From positions 1 through 52,067 of the forward strand of contig CAZTCJ010000019.1 of assembly GCA_964612085.1 (NCBI GenBank): DNA of 52,067 nt, written 5' to 3'. Position 1 is the first letter of the stretch. Every line of letters starts with the position of its first letter. Below the pieces are notes generated by a model. The model saw only the letters and a program-made list of their open reading frames with translations. It had not been told where the DNA came from and did not search any database. Shown piece by piece: positions 48,863 through 52,067 of this stretch. The translations under genes and the position numbers were made by a program. The DNA comes from CAZTCJ01 sp964612085. Lineage in GTDB: Bacteria; Pseudomonadota; Alphaproteobacteria; JAJFIK01.

Positions 48863-50296
48863 ATGGGGTTGCTCTTGAGACGGACCGCCCTTTTGAAAGA
48901 CACGCACCGGCGGCCGGAAGCGCAGGTCGTGGCAGTGTTGAAGGCCTTTGGCGGCGCGATTGCCGCCCTGGCCGCAGGCCTGGCTTTTCTCGGCCTGGGC
49001 ATTCTTTCCTTCACAACGACACCTTTTGCGATTGTCAGCGTCAGCGCGGCCGTTGTGCTGCTGACCTTCGCAGGGGTGGCCGGCGCCCTGGCGAGCCGGG
49101 CCTGGACCGGCGCGGAAGCGGCCTGGGACGAAGCCGCCCGGCTGCGCAGCTTGCTTGAGACGGGCCCGGACTGGTTGACCCGGATGAACGGCGAGGGCCG
49201 CTTTACCTTCGTCTCCGGTTTCAGCCGGTCGGCGCTCGGTTATGCGCCTTATGCGCTCGTTGGGCGGCCCGTGCAGGCCGTGGTGCATCCGGACGATCTG
49301 GCCGGCCTTGAAGACCTGCTGGGCGAGATGCGCTCAGGCCGGAAGGACGCCCTGGCCGAGCTGCGCCTGCGCCATAGCAATGGGCGCTTCGTCTGGTTCG
49401 AGCTGAAGGCCGTGTGCGATCCGGAGGCGGAAGGGCCTTTGGAAATCACCCTGTCCTGGCGGCGGGTGCAGGAGCGTAAACATCTGGAGACGAGCCTGCG
49501 CGAGGCCCGCGACGTGGCGGAAGCGGCCAATCTGGCGAAAACCCGGTTCCTGGCGAGCGTCAGCCACGAACTGCGCACGCCCTTGAATGCCATTATCGGC
49601 TTTTCCGAGGTCATGCGCGAACAGATGTTCGGCCCCCTGGGCGCACGCCGGTATGAAGAGTATGCGGACTATATTCATGAGAGCGGACGGCATCTGCTCG
49701 ATCTCATCAACGATATTCTGGACATGTCGAAGATCGAAGCGGGCCGCTATGAAATCCACAAGGAAACGGTCCGCATGCCGCTTGTCATCGAGCGTTCGTT
49801 GAAGACCATCAGCTTCGCGGCCCGTCAGGGCGGCGTGCGGCTCGATGTGGACCTGCCGGGCGATCTGTCGCCCATTGAGGCGGACCAGCGGGCCATGCGC
49901 CAGATCCTGCTCAATCTTTTGTCCAATGCGGTGAAATTCACCCCGCGCGGTGGTTTGGTGTCGATCCGTGTTAGGACGACGAAGGAACAGATGATCCTGG
50001 ATGTGCGCGATACGGGCATCGGCATCCCGAAAGACGCCATCGGCCGTCTGGGCCGCCCGTTCGAACAGGTGCACCGGCCCATCGGCTTCGACGGCGAACC
50101 GGCCGAGACGCCGGACCGCTTGAGCGCCAGCCTGCCGGGCACGGGCTTGGGTCTTGCTATCGTCAAGGCGCTGGTGGGGCTTCATCGCGGATCCATGACC
50201 ATCGACAGCGAGGAAGGCCAGGGGACTCTGGTGCGCGTCTGCCTGCCTTTGGGCGAGACCGGCCGCGGCACGGCGGACGAGGCGGAAGCCGCCTGA
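48863..50296 (+). CDS. PAS-domain sensor histidine kinase
   Basis: 477 residues from ATG 48863. Two membrane helices occupy about 25-75 (AIAALAAGLAFLGLGILSF, FAIVSVSAAVVLLTFAGVAGAL), so it has little periplasmic sequence. A PAS domain follows (about 95-215: LLETGPDWLTRMNGEGRFTF, ALVGRPVQAVVHPDDLAGLE). HisKA carries the phosphorylated His235 in ASVSHELRTPLNAIIGFSEV; the ATPase domain has the N box LLNLLSNAVKFTPRGG, G1 DTGIGIP and G2 GTGLGLAIVKALVG. No response regulator adjoins it. The receiver protein at 42.9 kb is a candidate only by distance. The start is uncertain, with no strong ribosome site; GTG 48647 is an alternative. Confidence 0.88.
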   Translation: MGLLLRRTALLKDTHRRPEAQVVAVLKAFGGAIAALAAGLAFLGLGILSFTTTPFAIVSVSAAVVLLTFAGVAGALASRAWTGAEAAWDEAARLRSLLETGPDWLTRMNGEGRFTFVSGFSRSALGYAPYALVGRPVQAVVHPDDLAGLEDLLGEMRSGRKDALAELRLRHSNGRFVWFELKAVCDPEAEGPLEITLSWRRVQERKHLETSLREARDVAEAANLAKTRFLASVSHELRTPLNAIIGFSEVMREQMFGPLGARRYEEYADYIHESGRHLLDLINDILDMSKIEAGRYEIHKETVRMPLVIERSLKTISFAARQGGVRLDVDLPGDLSPIEADQRAMRQILLNLLSNAVKFTPRGGLVSIRVRTTKEQMILDVRDTGIGIPKDAIGRLGRPFEQVHRPIGFDGEPAETPDRLSASLPGTGLGLAIVKALVGLHRGSMTIDSEEGQGTLVRVCLPLGETGRGTADEAEAA

Positions 50297-50332
50297 CTTG
50301 TTCTCAAGAGCCCGTCCCGCTAGGTCTGTCTT

Positions 50333-50674
50333 ATGGAGCCCAAGCTTAAAGCCGATATCTGGGTGAAGGCCTATGTGCGCCGTTGCGCGGTGGCGGGTGC
50401 GGCGGCCTTTGTGGTGCGCCGGGGCGATCCCCATGCTGGCATCGTGCTGGTCAAACTCAACCCGCTCGACGGCACGGCGACCGTCTTCTCCCCGGCCCGG
50501 CTGGGGGACGGCACGCCGGTCTGGATGCGCGGCACCGGCCCCGATCCTGTCGAGGAGGGCCAGGCCGACGCGTATATAGAGCGCCAGGTCAAATTCGATC
50601 CGGATCTCTGGGTCGTCGAGGTGGAGGACCGGCAAGGCCGTCACTTCCTCGATGAGGTGGAAGACAGCGCATAA
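50333..50674 (+). CDS. DUF1491 family protein
   Basis: 113 residues. The family pattern is KADIWVKAYVRRCAVAGAAAFVVRRGDPHAGIVLVKLNP, then GTATVFSPARL, GTPVWMRG and ADAYIERQVKFDPDLWVVEVEDRQG. It is short, soluble and typical of Alphaproteobacteria, with no known function. It begins 37 bases after the kinase gene and may share its transcript. A palindromic repeat starts at its stop codon. Confidence 0.86.
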   Translation: MEPKLKADIWVKAYVRRCAVAGAAAFVVRRGDPHAGIVLVKLNPLDGTATVFSPARLGDGTPVWMRGTGPDPVEEGQADAYIERQVKFDPDLWVVEVEDRQGRHFLDEVEDSA

Positions 50675-50769
50675 GCGTTTTCAGGAAAAGTGGGAACCGG
50701 TTTTCCGGTTCGAAAACGCGATGAAAAAGACTCAGAGCACGGTCCATATTTGGAGGTCACTGACCGTGC
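50675..50769. repeat. RIME-like mosaic palindromic intergenic repeat
   Basis: Two palindromic modules lie directly after DUF1491. The first has outer arms GCGTTTTC (50675-50682) and GAAAACGC (50712-50719), inner GGAAAA (50684-50689) and TTTTCC (50701-50706), and the core GTGGGAACCGG. The second has GCACGGTC (50737-50744) and GACCGTGC (50762-50769). The first module closely resembles a very common Rhizobiales intergenic repeat (RIME-type or related mosaic elements), recalled from general knowledge and not searched. Such repeats are found many times per genome and may be mobilised by transposases in trans or act as RNA 3' structures. Confidence 0.75.
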
Positions 50770-50839
50770 ACTAGAAACGCGCGGCCTCTTGCGCTAGATA
50801 CGACGCCTGACTGATTTCCAAATTCGAGAGGTTCTTGGT

Positions 50840-52067
50840 TTGAGCGACGCGCAAGACCTGTCTGCGGCGTCCCGCCGCACGTTCGCGATCATTTCCCACC
50901 CTGACGCCGGCAAGACCACCTTGACCGAGCACTTGCTCCTGCACGGCGGCGCGCTGCGGCTGGCGGGTCAGGTCAAGGCGCGGGGCGAGAACCGGCGCGC
51001 GCGCTCCGACTGGATGAAGATCGAGCAGCAGCGCGGCATTTCCGTCACCAGCGCGGTCATGACCTTCGAATTCCAAGGCGTGGTCTTCAACCTGCTCGAC
51101 ACGCCGGGCCATGAGGATTTTTCGGAAGATACCTACCGTACCCTGACGGCCGCCGACAGCGCCATCATGGTGATCGATGCGGCCAAGGGCATCGAGGCCC
51201 AGACGTTGAAGCTCTTCGAGGTCTGCCGCCTGCGGGATATTCCGATCATCACCTTCGTGAACAAGCTCGACCGGGAAGGCCAGGATCCGATCGCGCTGAT
51301 GGACGAGATCGCCGACAAGCTCGCTTTGGATACCACGCCCGCCATGTGGCCCTGCGGCATGGGCCGGAACTTCCGGGGCAGCTATGATCTGTTCAAGGAT
51401 CATATGATGCTGTTTGACCGGGACCAGCTGGGCGGGGAAGACCTCCTGCAACTGAACGGTAACCGCATCGGTGAGGTTCTGGCCGAAGACGAACTGACGA
51501 AGCTGCGGGAGGATGTGGAGCTGGTGCGCGACGCTTATCCGGCGTTCGAGCCGGAGAGCTACCGGGAAGGTCATTTGACGCCGGTCTATTTCGGCAGCGC
51601 CTTGCGCAATTTCGCCGTACGCGAATTGTTGGAATCGGTGGGCCGGTTCGCGCCGCCGCCGCGCGCCCAGACCGCGCTTTCGGGCGAGGAGAAGCGCACC
51701 GTTAGCCCGGACGAGCCCAAGGTCTCCGGCTTCGTCTTCAAGGTGCAGGCCAATATGGACCAGAACCACCGGGACCGGATCGCTTTTTTCCGTCTGTGTT
51801 CGGGCAAGTTCAAGCGCGGCATGAAGCTGAAGCAAAGCGGCACGGGCAAGACCATCGGCGTGCACAATCCCATTCTGTTTTTTGCTCAGGATCGGGAGCT
51901 TGTGGACGAAGCCATGCCCGGCGATATCATCGGCATTCCCAATCACGGCACGCTTCGGGTCGGCGACACGTTGAGCGAAACGGGTGAGCTGCGCTTTACC
52001 GGCATTCCCAATTTCGCGCCGGAAATCCTGTGCCGGGTGCGCCTGGGCGATCCCATGAAGCAAAAGC
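50840..52067 (+). CDS. prfC: Peptide chain release factor 3, partial (3' end outside window)
   Basis: The frame runs 409 codons to the window edge, about three quarters of a normal RF3. RF3 is a GTPase that recycles RF1/RF2 after translation termination. G1 is SHPDAGKTTLTEHLL near residue 19, G3 is LLDTPGHEDFSEDTYRTL, G4 is ITFVNKLDREG; IEQQRGISVTSAVM (switch region) and YFGSALRNFAVRELLE are RF3-specific. The start is TTG at 50840, with GAGAGG eight bases upstream; the frame is closed by a TAG at 50795 and offers no ATG or GTG near the correct N-terminus. A long opposite-strand frame across this gene is not coding. Confidence 0.93.
   Translation, partial: MSDAQDLSAASRRTFAIISHPDAGKTTLTEHLLLHGGALRLAGQVKARGENRRARSDWMKIEQQRGISVTSAVMTFEFQGVVFNLLDTPGHEDFSEDTYRTLTAADSAIMVIDAAKGIEAQTLKLFEVCRLRDIPIITFVNKLDREGQDPIALMDEIADKLALDTTPAMWPCGMGRNFRGSYDLFKDHMMLFDRDQLGGEDLLQLNGNRIGEVLAEDELTKLREDVELVRDAYPAFEPESYREGHLTPVYFGSALRNFAVRELLESVGRFAPPPRAQTALSGEEKRTVSPDEPKVSGFVFKVQANMDQNHRDRIAFFRLCSGKFKRGMKLKQSGTGKTIGVHNPILFFAQDRELVDEAMPGDIIGIPNHGTLRVGDTLSETGELRFTGIPNFAPEILCRVRLGDPMKQK

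Noticed and set aside
50771..52063. 430-codon minus-strand frame at the right edge
   Set aside because: It mirrors prfC, whose GTPase motifs are unmistakable on the plus strand.
1..52067. CRISPR arrays, prophage or insertion sequences
   Set aside because: No regularly spaced repeats, transposase, integrase or phage structural motifs were seen on either strand.

Overview
The window reads as a stretch of GC-rich alphaproteobacterial chromosome (GC well above half by eye). Pointers to that class are a MucR/Ros zinc-finger regulator, DUF1491, DUF5330 and DUF1499 proteins, a fabI / DnaJ-like / pdxH neighbourhood, a stand-alone DnaA domain IV-like protein, and a mosaic palindromic intergenic repeat resembling the RIME-type repeats of Rhizobiales. 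Genus cannot be fixed from the sequence. There is no transposase, integrase, phage structural gene or CRISPR array; gene density and base composition are even, so this looks like core plus lineage-specific chromosome.

Layout. 1-8.9 kb: fabI start, DnaJ-like protein, Sel1-repeat protein, pdxH, cation-efflux protein, an APH/P-loop kinase fusion, a DmdB-like acyl-CoA ligase, DUF1499 protein and a lipoprotein. 8.9-17.4 kb: secreted metallophosphatase, DUF898 membrane protein with M48 protease, MBL hydrolase, ATP-grasp-like protein, GST, and a PLP enzyme resembling sphingosine-1-phosphate lyase. 17.5-18.0 kb: tRNA-Pro(CGG) and tRNA-Gln(TTG), followed by about 740 bp without a recognisable gene. 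18.7-24.9 kb: a TonB2/TtpC-type energy-transduction operon (DUF3450, large ExbB/TtpC, a single-chain ExbB-ExbD fusion, TonB, TPR protein) closed by a clear intrinsic terminator. 25.0-26.8 kb: a periplasmic PQQ-type dehydrogenase with a cytochrome c. 26.8-32.1 kb: msrB, MaoC hydratase, acyl-CoA synthetase, GMC oxidoreductase and a crotonase, a likely alcohol/acyl catabolic group. 32.2-42.0 kb: ion homeostasis, with a CPA1 Na+/H+ antiporter carrying a cyclic-nucleotide-binding domain and a complete seven-gene mrpA-G operon, separated by a small lipoprotein and a hexapeptide acyltransferase. 42.3-50.7 kb: a regulator-rich stretch with MucR, an atypical receiver protein, a 671-residue unknown membrane-anchored protein, an XRE repressor divergent from the DnaA domain IV-like protein, sufE, two uncharacterised exported proteins, a PAS histidine kinase and DUF1491. 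The right edge holds the first three quarters of prfC, starting at TTG.

How the parts work together. The TonB2-type operon would energise outer-membrane import. The Mrp complex and CPA1 antiporter would manage Na+ and pH. The dehydrogenase/cytochrome, GMC oxidase, two acyl-CoA ligases, MaoC and crotonase suggest growth on alcohols, acids or lipids. The most unusual items are the ExbB-ExbD fusion, the two acidic low-complexity tails in the same operon, the orphan DnaA domain IV-like regulator divergent from a repressor, the 671-residue unknown with a hairpin at its start codon, a roughly 100-bp inverted-repeat element at 29.34-29.44 kb, and an operator-like dyad upstream of mrpA. All function calls rest on motif reading by eye; no database search was run.
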